A stretch of DNA of 64,000 nt. Source: Listronotus oregonensis. Taxonomy: Eukaryota; Arthropoda; Insecta; Coleoptera; Curculionidae. Positions 39,590-51,483 of the stretch are shown here, one piece after another. How positions within the stretch are numbered: the first letter of the stretch is position 1; each line of letters begins with the position of its first letter. Both the position numbers and the translations under genes were made by a program. The notes under the pieces were generated by a model that did not search any database, had not been told where the DNA came from, and saw nothing but the letters and a program-made list of their open reading frames with translations. The stretch is taken from NCBI GenBank assembly GCA_019359885.1, contig JAHBCN010002209.1:1-64000 (forward strand). The letters run 5' to 3'.

Positions 39590-39829
39590 ACGCCGTCGCG
39601 ACGCAACGGACGCTCAAAAAAGAGAGCAATAATTAAAAAACGACGCAGGACAAACGCGTGGTTTTCTCTTTTTGGCGTCTATGACTAGATGGCGTCAGCT
39701 GTTGCAGAGCCAAGAAATATTAACACTTATATTTTAATTTATTTTTTAAGGTACTTATTTATCGAAAACTGTTCAGGTTTTCCTTTTAAAATAAATAAAC
39801 TTAACAAATTTGGTTATGGATAACAAAGG
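39590..39829 (+). promoter_or_regulatory. Candidate promoter and first exon
   Basis: 39590-39715 is GC- and CpG-rich (AACGCCGTCGCGACGC, GGCGTCAGCTG). It is followed by AT-rich sequence and a short frame, ATG GAT AAC AAA G at 39817-39829, directly before GTGGGTAAA, a fair splice donor. Together this could be a promoter, 5'UTR and a first exon encoding MDNK. The evidence is composition plus one donor-like site; no downstream exon was found. Confidence 0.22.
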
Positions 39830-40493
39830 TGGGTAAAATATACAAAAAAATTCAACGTAAAAAAGCAAAAACAAAAAAATTTAACCCTTTTTACTCGCAC
39901 ATGGTCTTGGAGGTACCACGGCGCACCATATGGCGTATGTCGTGGGGCTCCAATTAAATGATTTTTTTTCAAGTTTGGCATAAGTAATTACTGGTTCGAG
40001 TTAATTGGTGAATTAATTTATAGGTACCTGTGTCTGTGACATGAAACTTATGTAACAATGGTAATTTTTTTAACGGGTGGTTGGGTTCTTAGAGAATTAT
40101 GTTGGGATCTGATTTTTTTATAAATTACCGGACCTATGTTTTGTTTTTTTGTGTAGATGCGGTACAATTCTAGCAAAAGTGTCTTCCTGATTGGTTAGTT
40201 TTTCAGCTATAGAAATGTATAATATACTAGCATTTCGCCTGCGTGGACTACGCGATTTTTGCTGCTTTTTTCCGTTCTTACGAAAAAAATTCCCCGATAT
40301 TTTTAAAAATATTCTATGGCAAACAAAAACGCTAGTTTTCAGCGTTTGTTTCTCCTGTTGTAACTTAGTTTTCCTCCCACATAGAGATATTACATTTGCA
40401 AAACAAATTAAAGAACATTTATTTTTCTATTACCTCTTAAAGAACTAAAAGAAGAGAAGAAATATGGGTATTTAAAATTTTCTTTTCTATTTA
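39830..40493. other. No gene recognised
   Basis: AT-rich. A frame at 40191-40448 (85 codons, plus) shows no domain and runs up to the R element. Nothing supported. Confidence 0.4.
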
Positions 40494-41366
40494 GTCCAGT
40501 AACTGAAGACCAGAAGGTAGCCAAAGCTGTAAATGAATCTGTACAGTTTTCATTTGTGGCGCAATTTTCTTGGAATGCTTTGAGCAGAAAAAATTTTTTC
40601 CCGATTCCATGTGGAAACCCGCTGAAAATGGCCCCCCAAAGTCCCAAAAATTAGTTTCCTGCGAATCTCTGCCAAAATATGTGAATTAGAAAATTTTAGT
40701 TTAGAAAAAAAAATAAATAAAGATTACCTGGAAATCTACAAAAATGGTTTTTTCCATATTTTTCGCAAAAACGGCCGTCGAAAAATTCATAACATTCCAA
40801 ACTGGATAGATGCGGTAGTAGTAGTTTCATAATAAAAAAAAGCAGATGGCAAAACATTTTTTATCAAAACGCAAAAATATTTGAAGAAATTTTTGGGATC
40901 ATTGAAACTTGCTAAGGCTTATTTAAAAAAGAAATATTAATAAAAATCATTTTTTCAAAAAATATCAATAAATTAATGAGATACTCTCGAAATATTGTGA
41001 AAAAAAAATTTGACCGCTTTTTTCAATATTCTAGAAAAATCAAAATTCACCCAAACACATATGCAATGATAGGTACGGGGTTTCCCATTTCGATGAACTT
41101 TGAATGATCAAAAAAAGTACATTATTGCCCGAGTAATGAAACAATTCGTCCGCCCGCTTATAAATGAATCAATGAGGCAAACCTCATTTTTTGTCTAAAC
41201 AAAAATTCTCCAATTCGCAAATTTTGGCAGAATTTTTTGCCCTTTTTTTAAATTTAGTTGAATTTAAATTTATTTTCGCTTGAAAGCATCCCCGAAGATC
41301 GAAGAATTGCGCCACAAGGGAAAACTCTTTCGATTTATTCACAGCTTTGTCCTTTTATTATTGGAC
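40494..41366 (+). mobile_element. R element copy 5
   Basis: TA lies on both sides (40492-40493, 41367-41368). It starts GTCCAGTAACTGAAGACCAG and ends ATTATTGGAC. The central block from CCATGAAGATAGCG through the GGTCCCGTTATCTCG motif has been deleted (the sequence jumps from AATGAATCAATGAGGC to CTCATTTTTTGTC). 873 bp. Non-autonomous. Confidence 0.87.
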
Positions 41367-41368
41367 TA

Positions 41369-41795
41369 ATTAATATTTTTTTTTGTTACTATATAAACGA
41401 AAACATGCTTTAAAACCCCTATGTTAACCAGACTTAGACTCCCGCGATTTTTACAAAAAATATTAAGATAGGTGCTCATCTTTAGCTATTCCCTTAAAGC
41501 AATGACGCAGCTTTAATTACTGGACAATAAAAGTATTCTTAACATAAAATAAGCAAAAAGAAATAAGAAAAAAGATAAAATTGTGAGGCTACCAATAAAA
41601 ATGCTAATTTAAAGATGCAAATTAACAAGAAGTAGTAGTGTTGCGGTAAATATGAGCAATAAAAAAGATTTTTTACGCCTAAATGAGTATGAAAACGCTT
41701 GTTGAAAGAAAACCTCATTAAGATTTAAGAGTCTCGTTTCTAAAATTATTAAAAATAATTAGTTAGCCAGTGGCGGAACGTATAAACAACATATT
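41369..41795. other. No gene recognised
   Basis: AT-rich interval between R copy 5 and the next TA array. Confidence 0.4.
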
Positions 41796-41925
<130 letters not shown>

Positions 41926-42073
41926 ATATATAATAAATTTATATAATATATAATATATATAATAATAAAATTTTATTTAATTTAAATAATATATAAATTA
42001 TAAATAATATTATATAATAAATTATTATTATTTTAAATAAAAATAAAAATATTTTTTTTTAAATTTAAAAAAA

Positions 42074-42174
<101 letters not shown>

Positions 42175-42175
42175 A

Positions 42176-42620
42176 GTAATCAAGCCAATTATTATGTACG
42201 GTTTGGAAGCATGGACAATGACGAAACAGAACTATTTAGTGCTAAGACGCTTTGAACGAAAGATGTGGAAAATCTTTGGGCCTACAGTAGATGAGAGAAC
42301 GGCTCAATATCGAATAAGAACGAATAAGGAGCTTAAGAACATGTACAAAAACCGAGTAAAATCAGAAAGGCTCAGATGGACCGAGCACGTACTGAGATCG
42401 CCGAATAAACGTCTTATCAAGAGGATATGGGAGGAAAACCCAGTGGAAAAGACCTTTAGGAAGACCAAGACTCAGATGGAGAGACAATATGGGAGAAGAT
42501 GTAAAAGTCCTGGGTGTACGGGACTGGAAGGAGGTTGTATTGGACAGGGATAGGTGGAGGCAAGTCCTAGATGCAGCTAAGACCTATAAAGATAAAATTT
42601 GGCACAAGGCTAGATTATGA
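42176..42620 (+). mobile_element. RTE-clade non-LTR retrotransposon 3' end
   Basis: The reading begins VIKPIIMYGLEAWTMTKQN and LRRFERKMWKIFGP, then RIRTNKELKNMYK, RLRWTEHVLR and RIWEENP. It shifts frame near 42465 and continues GEDVKVLGVRDWKEVVLDRD and RWRQVLDAAKTY to a TGA at 42618. This is the typical C-terminus of RTE/BovB-like RT proteins, with the LRWxEHVLR block and the terminal DRDRWR motif. Only the last 150 residues or so survive and one frameshift breaks them. Catalytic RT motifs are not in the window. Confidence 0.85.
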
Positions 42621-42679
42621 GACGAAAACATCAGCTAAGAAAGGATTTTAGACTCCCCACTCTGAGAGATAAAATGGGA

Positions 42680-43945
42680 GGGTGGGTGAAACTTTGTATG
42701 GAACTTCGTTATACCTGGATTTAGAAAAATGAAAATTGGAATGTTGGGTATTAATTATAATTAAACATGATTCGATTTAACATTTTTAAAATAACATGCC
42801 TTGAAGGGTTAAACTAGGGATGAAAGTTTGTATGGAAAAATCATTAATTTTGAAGTTGTTAATGTGGGGGTTGGTAATTGATTACTTAGAAAAAAAGAGC
42901 ACGAGAAATTCGTACTAACTTATTTATTAACAAGTTTGTGACGGAAGATGGAGCGGCGGGAGCATGATATAATGTGATGAAATTAGAGGGGGCCCATAAA
43001 CAGGTATGGCTGTCCGAACAGCCAGACCATGGGGGACGTCTTGCGCACGTATCGAATGTATTAAATTTCCGATTCTTTGTGGTGCGATGCTACTTGATTT
43101 TTGTTTAATCTCTTTAATTGCTATCTTATTTTTGTGCATTTAGGTATTCATTTGATTTTTTTGTTGGGGTATATACCTTGAGAACGGAAAAAACAAAACA
43201 TTCAAAATCATGTGTCGACGCGGACGAAATGCTAGTTTTTTTCATAAACTATAAATTATTTTTGTAGATTTTTTTGTTGGTATCAGGATCAATCTTAAGT
43301 TTTTTTCTGTCTTATAATTTTCATTTGTATTTATTGTTACTTAAACTAACTGAAAAATACTAATAAATATTCGACGCCTCTGTCTCCTACAACTAGAAAT
43401 ATGTCTTCATTGAAAAAGTTAAGTATTTAAAGCTATTACTTTTTCGAAAACTTTTATTACTTTTGTTTCGACGAAGAATAGCAAGAGTGCATTTAAAAAC
43501 TAAAAAATGAAAATTTAATACCAAAGGAACATTGCGTTTCCCACGATAGTGGTTAGTCAAACTTTCGAAACTCTTCGGAATGATTTTATTTATTTATTTG
43601 ATTGTTAGGTTTAAAATAGTATACTCATAATATTTTATACTAACTAAAAACAACTTTTTTGTAAAAATATAGTTTATTAATAGCAGGTCATAATCTCAAA
43701 AAATTCTTGACCTGTGGAGATGAAATTTGACGTGGAAGTAGGTTATCAGTAGGAGACGTCACTTTAAAAAATATTTTTTTGGAAAACTCCCCCTCTATAG
43801 ATGTAGAATGGGAGTTGCAAGTTTGTATGAAACTTCGTCATATCTGAGAAGTAGTATGAAAATTGGTACAAAGGCTATTGATTATGATTAAAAATCATGA
43901 GTTTTAACGTTTTAAAAATTATATCCTTTGGGGAGTTAAAGATTT
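42680..43945 (+). repeat. Two diverged copies of a dispersed repeat
   Basis: 42680-42830 and 43790-43945 are alignable in direct orientation: AGTTTGTATGAAACTTCGTC-like start, then ATGAAAATTGG, GATTATGATTAAA and TTTAACATTTTAAAA blocks, ending near GGGTTAAA. No ends or target duplications were resolved. Between them only AT-rich DNA is seen. Confidence 0.5.
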
Positions 43946-44526
43946 AGGAACTTTAATGAAAAAGAACTGCTCGTTTTATTAAGAGAGCTTTTGTGTGTCA
44001 CTAAAGATTTATTTAAATTACTGTTATTGATCCAAGCATGATGACCAAACTTACTACGGAATTTACTCTAATAGCCGACCCGATTTCCAGACTCTGCCCT
44101 ATTGATAGCAAAAAGGTGCGACAGACACTATAGAACTGCTTAGATTTCAGTTCTTTAATCAAAATATATATGGATCACTAAGTTAAAGGTATTTTTGATG
44201 AAGGTATATAGTTACTGAGATAAAGGTACTTATTTGTTGTTTTTCTGTGCAATTTCTACATACTCATATACTTTTAAATTATGAGATTTTTATGTATGGG
44301 AAAGTTCTTTTAATAATAATAGTAATAGCATAATTCGCTGACAATTCGGATTAAAATGAAATTCAATAGTTTCATAAATTAATTTTCTTGCGATAAAAAT
44401 ATTTGATTTATCTGCAAATGTGATTTATGTTTAGATTTTTTTAATCTAATATATGTTTTAATAAGGAGGCACAGTAAGGTTTTAAAATAACTTAACAGTT
44501 GTAATTGTATGTAAGTATATGTATAC
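43946..44526. other. No gene recognised
   Basis: AT-rich; nothing supported. Confidence 0.4.
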
Positions 44527-44531
44527 CGGTG

Positions 44532-44624
<93 letters not shown>

Positions 44625-44630
44625 TAAAAA

Positions 44631-44705
<75 letters not shown>
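44527..44705. repeat. Two adjacent (TA)n microsatellites
   Basis: TA arrays at 44527-44619 and 44637-44705 are separated by 17 bases (TTAATTAAAAAGAAAAT). Confidence 0.97.
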
Positions 44706-44711
<6 letters not shown>

Positions 44712-45148
44712 AAAAAAAATCTTAAAAGAAATGTAATAAAACTTAATAAATAAAAAAAACAACGAAATTAAAATAAAACGACTTTTTCTCCTTCATACAA
44801 TCTTCATTTTATCATTACACAAAAAAAATTTAAAGTTGCCAAAAATGATATATAAGATGATATATTCTAATAATACCGGAATTTAATTTAACTTTAAAGA
44901 TATGTATGGTACATTATTATAATATATGTATACAACTATTACCTTAATAGTTTTACATTTAAGTTTGCAAAATTTAAGTATTTTAAAAATCACCCGAAGA
45001 AAAATAATAAAAATATATAATTTTAATAAAGTAAGATAAGTAATGTGCTATTTAAATATAACATTTTTGACAACTGCACTTTCTAAATCTACCACACCAT
45101 TCCAAACACCAGATTTAACATCCATATAAAAAATAATAAATATCCTAC
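44706..45148 (-). other. Intron downstream of the Gln-rich coding exon
   Basis: On the minus strand this follows the GTAGGATATT donor at 45148. AT-rich, with no acceptor or coding exon recognised before the TA arrays; the next exon must lie further away. Confidence 0.45.
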
Positions 45149-45375
45149 CTGCAACTCGTTAACAATTTTTTCGGTCATAAGTTTATCGGGGCTGTTCGCC
45201 CCACTCCCAAACGGAGGTCCCATCATATTGGGCTGCCCAAATGGGTGGCCGTGGGTAGACTGCGGGGTGGGGCTACTCAAATGACTTGGGTTCGGACTAC
45301 CCATTGGGTTTTGTGCGGAATTGGGTGGAGGTCCTTGGCCGTTGGACTGGGGTCCCTGGGGTCCCCCCATTTGAC
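45149..45375 (-). CDS. Coding exon, Pro/Gly/Asn-rich (second coding exon, ZNF384-like candidate)
   Basis: Minus strand. It is preceded by a pyrimidine-rich acceptor (TTTTTTCCTAAACAG) at 45376 and followed by GTAGGAT from 45148. It completes the split Gly codon of the upstream exon (phase 1) and adds 75 residues (about 151-225), ending in phase 0. The peptide is low-complexity (GGPQGPQSNGQGPPPNSAQN, HPFGQPNMMGPPFGSG) and closes with the more ordered SPDKLMTEKIVNELQ. That closing stretch resembles the INKIKEQLMAEKI segment before the zinc fingers of human ZNF362/ZNF384. The similarity is short, so the family call is tentative, but the intron phase and open frame make the exon itself solid. Confidence 0.75.
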
Positions 45376-45517
45376 CTGTTTAGGAAAAAAGTGTCTTTTT
45401 ATTTTATAACTAACTATTTTTTACAGTACTAAGTGATTTGGGAGAACCAAGAATACAAACAGAATTCTATGGAAAAAATTTGTTTAAAAATGTTAAGGAT
45501 AAAACAAAAATCCCTAC
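45376..45517 (-). other. 142-bp phase-1 intron
   Basis: The donor is CTACAG followed by GTAGGGATTT; the acceptor is TTTTTTCCTAAACAG. Joining 45518 to 45375 keeps the frame open. On the plus strand this interval has no function that can be seen. Confidence 0.8.
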
Positions 45518-45965
45518 CTGTAGGTGTCAGCTGAGGCCCTTGAGGACCCTGAGTACTCTGGCCTTGCTGGTTAGGTGGACCTCCCTGTGGTTGCTGATGA
45601 TTTTGTCCATTTGGACCTTGTTGTTGTTGTTGCTGCTGCTGCTGCTGCTGCGCATTCATCGCGTTTTGCTGGTTTTGTTGTTGAACTTGCGCGTTTTGAG
45701 CAGCATTCTGCGCGTTCTGGGAGTTTTGCGCAGCAGCGTTCTGAGCCTGTTGGAGCGCCAACGCCCCTGGAGTTACAACGTGAATTTGACTGGAGTTTGA
45801 TTGTTGGGATGGAGAGTGAGCGGGTATCGAATTGGTACTCCCTGGTACGGGAGAGTTTTGATTGGAATTACTAAGATTCTGAGGCATGTTCTGAGGCGGG
45901 CCTCTCGCTTGGTTCCAAAAGTCGTTATTCATTTTGAATACCGGTCTATTGTTGACCTCAGTCAT
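45518..45965 (-). CDS. First coding exon, Gln/Asn-rich N-terminus (ZNF384/ZNF362, rotund/squeeze/dati-type candidate)
   Basis: The start is placed at ATG 45965 (MTEVNNRPVFKMNNDFWNQA); the frame is also open upstream as far as a TGA near 46155, but no other ATG is in frame. 149 codons plus one base reach the donor at 45517. Residues 1-20 carry NNDFWNQA, comparable with the NxNPYFWP start of human ZNF384/ZNF362. Residues 70-140 are Gln, Asn and Ala-rich with a run of 11 Gln at 106-116, typical of insect transcription-factor disordered regions. The zinc fingers that would prove the assignment are outside the window. Plus-strand frames over the same bases (poly-Leu/Val) are shadows. An alternative is any other Gln-rich nuclear protein. 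Confidence 0.72.
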
Positions 45966-46386
45966 TTGAGAACTTATCTGTAAAGGCTGTAGAGGTGCGG
46001 ACCTCAAATCTAGAGCAGCGTTTTCTTGTAACTTAAACGAATTTTGTAACCATTTTGCTACCAAATTTTCATGTTCTACTTTAAGGTTATTGAGGATGTT
46101 TTGTTCCTCCGTGGTGAAAATTTTGGCTGTTATTTTAAAGACTTGGGGTCAAATGATGATTGCTGTGTGGTCACAGCAATAAGGTCAACGTTGTGAGGTC
46201 AGTTTTCTGAGGTCGATATCCCTCAAAAAATGTTTCTTTAAGGTTTGGTTAACAAGTGTAGATCGTCGTGTATTGAGGTCAGTTTTGGAGTGGACCTCTC
46301 TGCAGGTCTATATTTAGGAACTTTGGGTTTCAGTAGGCAAGAAAAGGCTAGTATGGGTCCTTTTCTTCGGATGATTTTTGGGTTAT
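45966..46386 (-). other. 5'UTR part of the first coding exon
   Basis: The exon begins after a good acceptor on the minus strand (TTTTATTTTATTTTTCAG, ending at 46387). The 421 bases before the ATG contain stops in all frames and are moderately GC-rich with repeated AGGTC words (for example GAGGTCAGTTTT twice). This is most simply a spliced 5'UTR, implying a further upstream noncoding exon. Confidence 0.55.
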
Positions 46387-47891
46387 CTGAAAAATAAAAT
46401 AAAAATGTATTAATAAAAGTTATTAATTCTTAGTACTAAAATAAGGATTTTAAAAAATGTGTAACTTGGGTACTGTGTGTGAAAAATAAAGATTCTTTTC
46501 GCTTTAGGCTTTAACTTATAAATTTTCTCTATATAAACTGTTTAAAATACTTTGTTAGTCAAATAGAGTTAAAAATCCGCAAATCATTAACATTTTCTCA
46601 AGTACCGAAAATTTCTTAAAATAGTGATTGGAAGAACATAAAAAATTTAAAAAATTGGTCTAATAAGATTAGGTTAATATTGCCTCAAAATATAATTTAG
46701 ATAATAATAAATAATTAAATTAAAATAAATAATTATTTAAAACTATGTTAATCTAAACTATTTTTTTTTTCTGTCAAACATTAAAGAATAAAAGTTAAAG
46801 TGGATTTTCCCATTAAAAGTTGTTTTTATTTTCAAGACTGACGCAAAACTCAATATCTTTATTTGATGTCAAACTTTCCCAAACGTAAATAATAAATCTA
46901 TTTAAAAGGATTTTAATTGGGAGCTAATAATGCAGAACTACTTATTAATTTTAGAAGTTTAAATTTTACAAAATTAAGGATACAAACATGTTTTTTTTTA
47001 AATAAATTAAACCTTTCATATATTGTTTCGCGAATTTTGGCAAAAATAAATAAACTTCTTCAAAGCATTAAAATTCAATGATCTTAAAAATTTGTTACGA
47101 TAGTATAATAAGGATACTTGACCACCTTCAAGCCAGTAAAACTGTTTTATTTTTACCGAAATTAATAAAATAATAATTATTTGTCTTAGATATTTCTCTA
47201 AAAATAGCCATTTAAAATGCCCATAATTTTGTTACAAAGAATTTTCACTTTGTGAAAACATTACATAGTCCTGTAATGGCATAGGATTGTTTTGCCTTAT
47301 TAGACAAAGCTGAATTACAGATTTTCCATCAAATTAAAAAGTAAATACATTTTGACGGATCTGTGACTCATATCCATTGCTAAAAAAGGTGTTGAGCTTG
47401 TGGATATTCCGTTTAAATTAGTAGCTGTTTCCACAGGTACTCAGAAACGGTTTAGCATATACGTTTTTAGACATAGATTTATAAAACAAAAATTATAGTT
47501 AGGTAATTCTATCACACACAACAAAAATCCGTTATATATTTTTATTGAAAACCTATTTTCGGATCCAAATTATAACTAACTGATTTTTTATACCTATGTT
47601 TTTAAAATAATTGGATAACATTGGTGCCAAAAAGTAAAATAATCTGATAGAAACACAGAAAAAATAATATTTTGGCAAATATTTTGGTTAAAAATTCATC
47701 TGTCAAGTATACTGTAATACTGCGATAAAATTTATGTTTAAAAAAATAGTTTTTATATTTAGTTACTTGAATAACGTATGTTTTTTTTCTTAATAAATGC
47801 TTACTATATAGACGTGATTCAAAACGATTTTTTTAATAAATTTTGTTTAGGATTAGAGCAATAACATATTTATTAGGCTTTCCTCGATCTG

Positions 47892-48134
47892 CTATTTAAG
47901 TACTTTGTCGAGGTCCGTGTTTAGTTTACATAAGCATGAATCTGGCACCCCCACACAGACATTGGCACCACACTGAATGCTTTTGTCCTCATGATAGAAT
48001 CTGTATAGGTTTTCTTCTGCCAGACTTTTTATTTCCAGTTGCTTCTTGGGTTTGCAGTTGCCTGTAAATGACTGACTCCTACCATCCTTATTACCTTTAA
48101 CGAAAGGTTTTTTATTCACTGTTTTGTCTGGCAC
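47892..48134 (-). other. Unrecognised open frame, Cys-containing
   Basis: The minus-strand frame, open from after a TAG near 48160, reads CNWWLLVPDKTVN, a Lys-rich middle, then LAEENLYRFYHEDKSIQCG and VCVGVPDSCLCKLN before the stop. The sequence looks protein-like, with a Trp pair and a Cys-x3-Cys-x-Cys tail, and has more G and C than its surroundings. I do not recognise a family. It could be the last exon of a gene (a TTATTAG acceptor-like site lies at its start) or a transposon remnant within the putative intron. Confidence 0.25.
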
Positions 48135-48857
48135 TAATAACCACCAATTGCAAGATTTCTAGTTTATCCAGCTTTTAGTCAATATTAGGACCCTTTCGGA
48201 GGACTTATTAATTTCTTGTCCAACTTTCTTGACTTTGTATAATTCATCTCTCTAACCAAAACTTAGACTACAGAACACAGACTGCAATAATGTTGAACAG
48301 TGTAAGGCAGCCTGGAGTTGATTAAATTACAGCTTATTACCTTTATATACATTTTATTTCCCAAACAGATGAAAATAGGGTTTTTCGCTTTTATTATTCT
48401 TGGATCTCTGTGGCACTACATTATATTCTGCAATTTCTGCTTGTGAATTGTAGCATACTTTTAGACCATAGGAACGTACATGTTTAGTTGTAAATTGTTA
48501 TAGCTTTTAGTTGTTTGTTTATTCATAATAGAAGCCTTGATTACTAAGACACCAACAGCAAAGAAAGCCCGGGTACTTTATTTGTATCGCCAATGTTAAT
48601 TCTTTTGAATTCGACGATTTCCGCAAGATGAAAAAAATTTGACAGTGTATCCTGAATTGACTTGTTTAGTTATTTTTTTGGTGACGTCTTTTATGAAGTT
48701 TCAAAAGGACCAAAAATGCTACTCTATTAAGATACTTAATTTTTCTAGTAATCTGCAAATTGTAATTACCGAGAACTTTATGATATTAGGTACTAGAATT
48801 TTGACAGCACATGTTACAAATTAAACAGGGTTTTGAAGTTAGAATCCCACGTATAAT
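48135..48857. other. No gene recognised
   Basis: AT-rich; nothing supported. Confidence 0.4.
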
Positions 48858-49465
48858 AAAAATGTTAAAAATCGAAATTTGCTATCGGGTAAAAAAGAAA
48901 AAATATAACTGACTAAAAAATCGATAATTTTACTTCAGTACATACCATATTTTATATTGTTTATTATTCTGTCAACAATTGTGTCATATTTATTTGAGGA
49001 GTTATCTTATCAAATCACTCGAGCTACACTCTTGTCATTTTGTAAAAACTTGTTTTTTAAATTTTCAAAAGCAAATATCATTCGAGACCAAGCAAAAAAT
49101 ATTCAGCTAAATTTGAGTGTTTATTATCTATGAGTATTCTCCACTCATGTATAAATAACCTTATTTTAAATGTTAAAAATCGAAATTTTCTGTAGGGTAA
49201 AAATATAGACGGGTCTGTTGACTGTGTCGTCAATCCTTAGCTTAGTTAAGGCTGTATTTTAGATTTATTGATTAATCTGTCAACGATTATGTCATATTCA
49301 TTCGCGGAATTGTCTTACCAAATACCATTCGTAGCTCAGACTCTACCACTCGAACTTCGATATCGTAATTTTGTAAAAACAAGTTTCTTTAAATTTCCTT
49401 AAGTAAGTACCACTTGAAATCAGGTGAAAAATATCCAGCCAAATCTGAGCACTTATGTATACTAC
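48858..49465 (+). repeat. Old, diverged tandem duplication (unit about 300 bp)
   Basis: 48858-49135 and 49166-49465 can be aligned in order: GTTAAAAATCGAAATT, GGGTAAAAA, CTGTCAAC(A/G)ATT(G/A)TGTCATATT, TTTTGTAAAAAC, AAATATCCAGC(C/T)AAAT, and a closing TCTATGA/CCTATGA. Divergence is high, so this duplication is much older than those at 11.3 and 28.6 kb. Confidence 0.6.
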
Positions 49466-49491
49466 CTATGATAAAAATTTAAAAACAATAT

Positions 49492-50175
49492 TCTTAGGTC
49501 TTCGCGGATGCTTTCGAGTGCAAAAAAGTTTATCAACATTAACGGGTGGGACTGGGCTGAAAATAGCCCCTCAAAGCCCGAAAGATAGGTTTTCCGCTAA
49601 TATCTGCCAAAATATGCGAATGGCAGAATTTTTGTTTGGACAAAAATAAAGATCGCCTTGTAATCTAAAAAAATGGTCCTTAATATTTTTTTTCAAAAAA
49701 TCGATAGTTTTCGAGATAACGGGACCCGAAAGTCCTCTCATTTTAGCTGCCGCTCTACCTCTAGAATGCCGCTATCTTCATGGATTCACTTATAAGCAGG
49801 CGGACGAATTGTTCCATTACTCGGGCAATAATGTACATTTTTTAATCATTCATCGGAATGGGAAAACCCATACCTACCATTGCATGAGTTTGGCTCCATT
49901 CTGATTATTCTAGAATATTAAAAAAAAGTTTTTTTACAATATTTTGAGAGTATTTCATTAATTTATTGATATTTTTTGAAAAAATGGTTTGTTAGTAACT
50001 TTTTTTTATATAATGAGACCTTAAGCGAGTGTTTAATGACCCAAAAATTTCCGTACCCATAAATTTTGGCGCGTTACCGGGGTTGAAAATTTTTTAGGTC
50101 GTTAACATCCGGACTTATTTTGCGAGAAACTGTAAAACTTATTACAGCTTTGGATTAGGTCTTTAGTTACTGTTG
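49492..50175 (-). mobile_element. R element copy 6, reverse orientation
   Basis: The order is the reverse complement of the other copies. It starts within the right arm (CTTAGGTCTTCGCGGATGCT), passes the central GAGATAACGGGACC and TTGTTCCATTACTCGGGC, and ends in a worn left arm whose tip AGGTCTTTAGTTACTG is at about 50157-50172. The outer part of the right arm is missing. Non-coding. Confidence 0.78.
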
Positions 50176-50705
50176 TAAGTATATAATTGGGTATCTTGAA
50201 TTAAAATTTAGTAAATCCCAAATCAAACCGTTTACCATTTGGGGTAAAACAACTGGCGGGCGATTTATTAACTATGGCTCCTTAAGCTCAGAAAAGTAGA
50301 ATTGATTTAAGTTTTTATATTAATTAAAAAAGCCAGGTATAAAAACTACATCAAGTAGACAATCTTGATAAACACGTTAGACTATAGGAAAACCGTGTAA
50401 ATATGAAAATAGTTCCACTTGTTTATTCTACTTTACTTGCTTAATTAGTATGCTTTAATATATGCTTCATTTAAGTTGTTACAGGGAAAGATGAAAAGAT
50501 ATAATACTTCATTAATATGATTATTATTTTTTGATCTGATTGGTCAAGTCGTATCTAATGTGCAAATCATGGTTGTTGGGCAGAAATAAGTAAATCAAGG
50601 ACAATATTTAAATAGTAATTAATTATTCTACTTTTAGAGGTATATAAGACAATTTCTATTTTTGTTTTATCTGCCATAGTTTAAATTTTTAAACAACGCG
50701 ATGTA
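50176..50705. other. No gene recognised
   Basis: AT-rich; nothing supported. Confidence 0.4.

Positions 50706-51483
<778 letters not shown>

Noticed and set aside
45438..45983. Plus-strand frames opposite the Gln-rich exon (poly-Leu, poly-Val/Ala)
   Set aside because: They are the antisense of the CAG/CAA run and neighbouring codons; splice sites and composition support only the minus strand.
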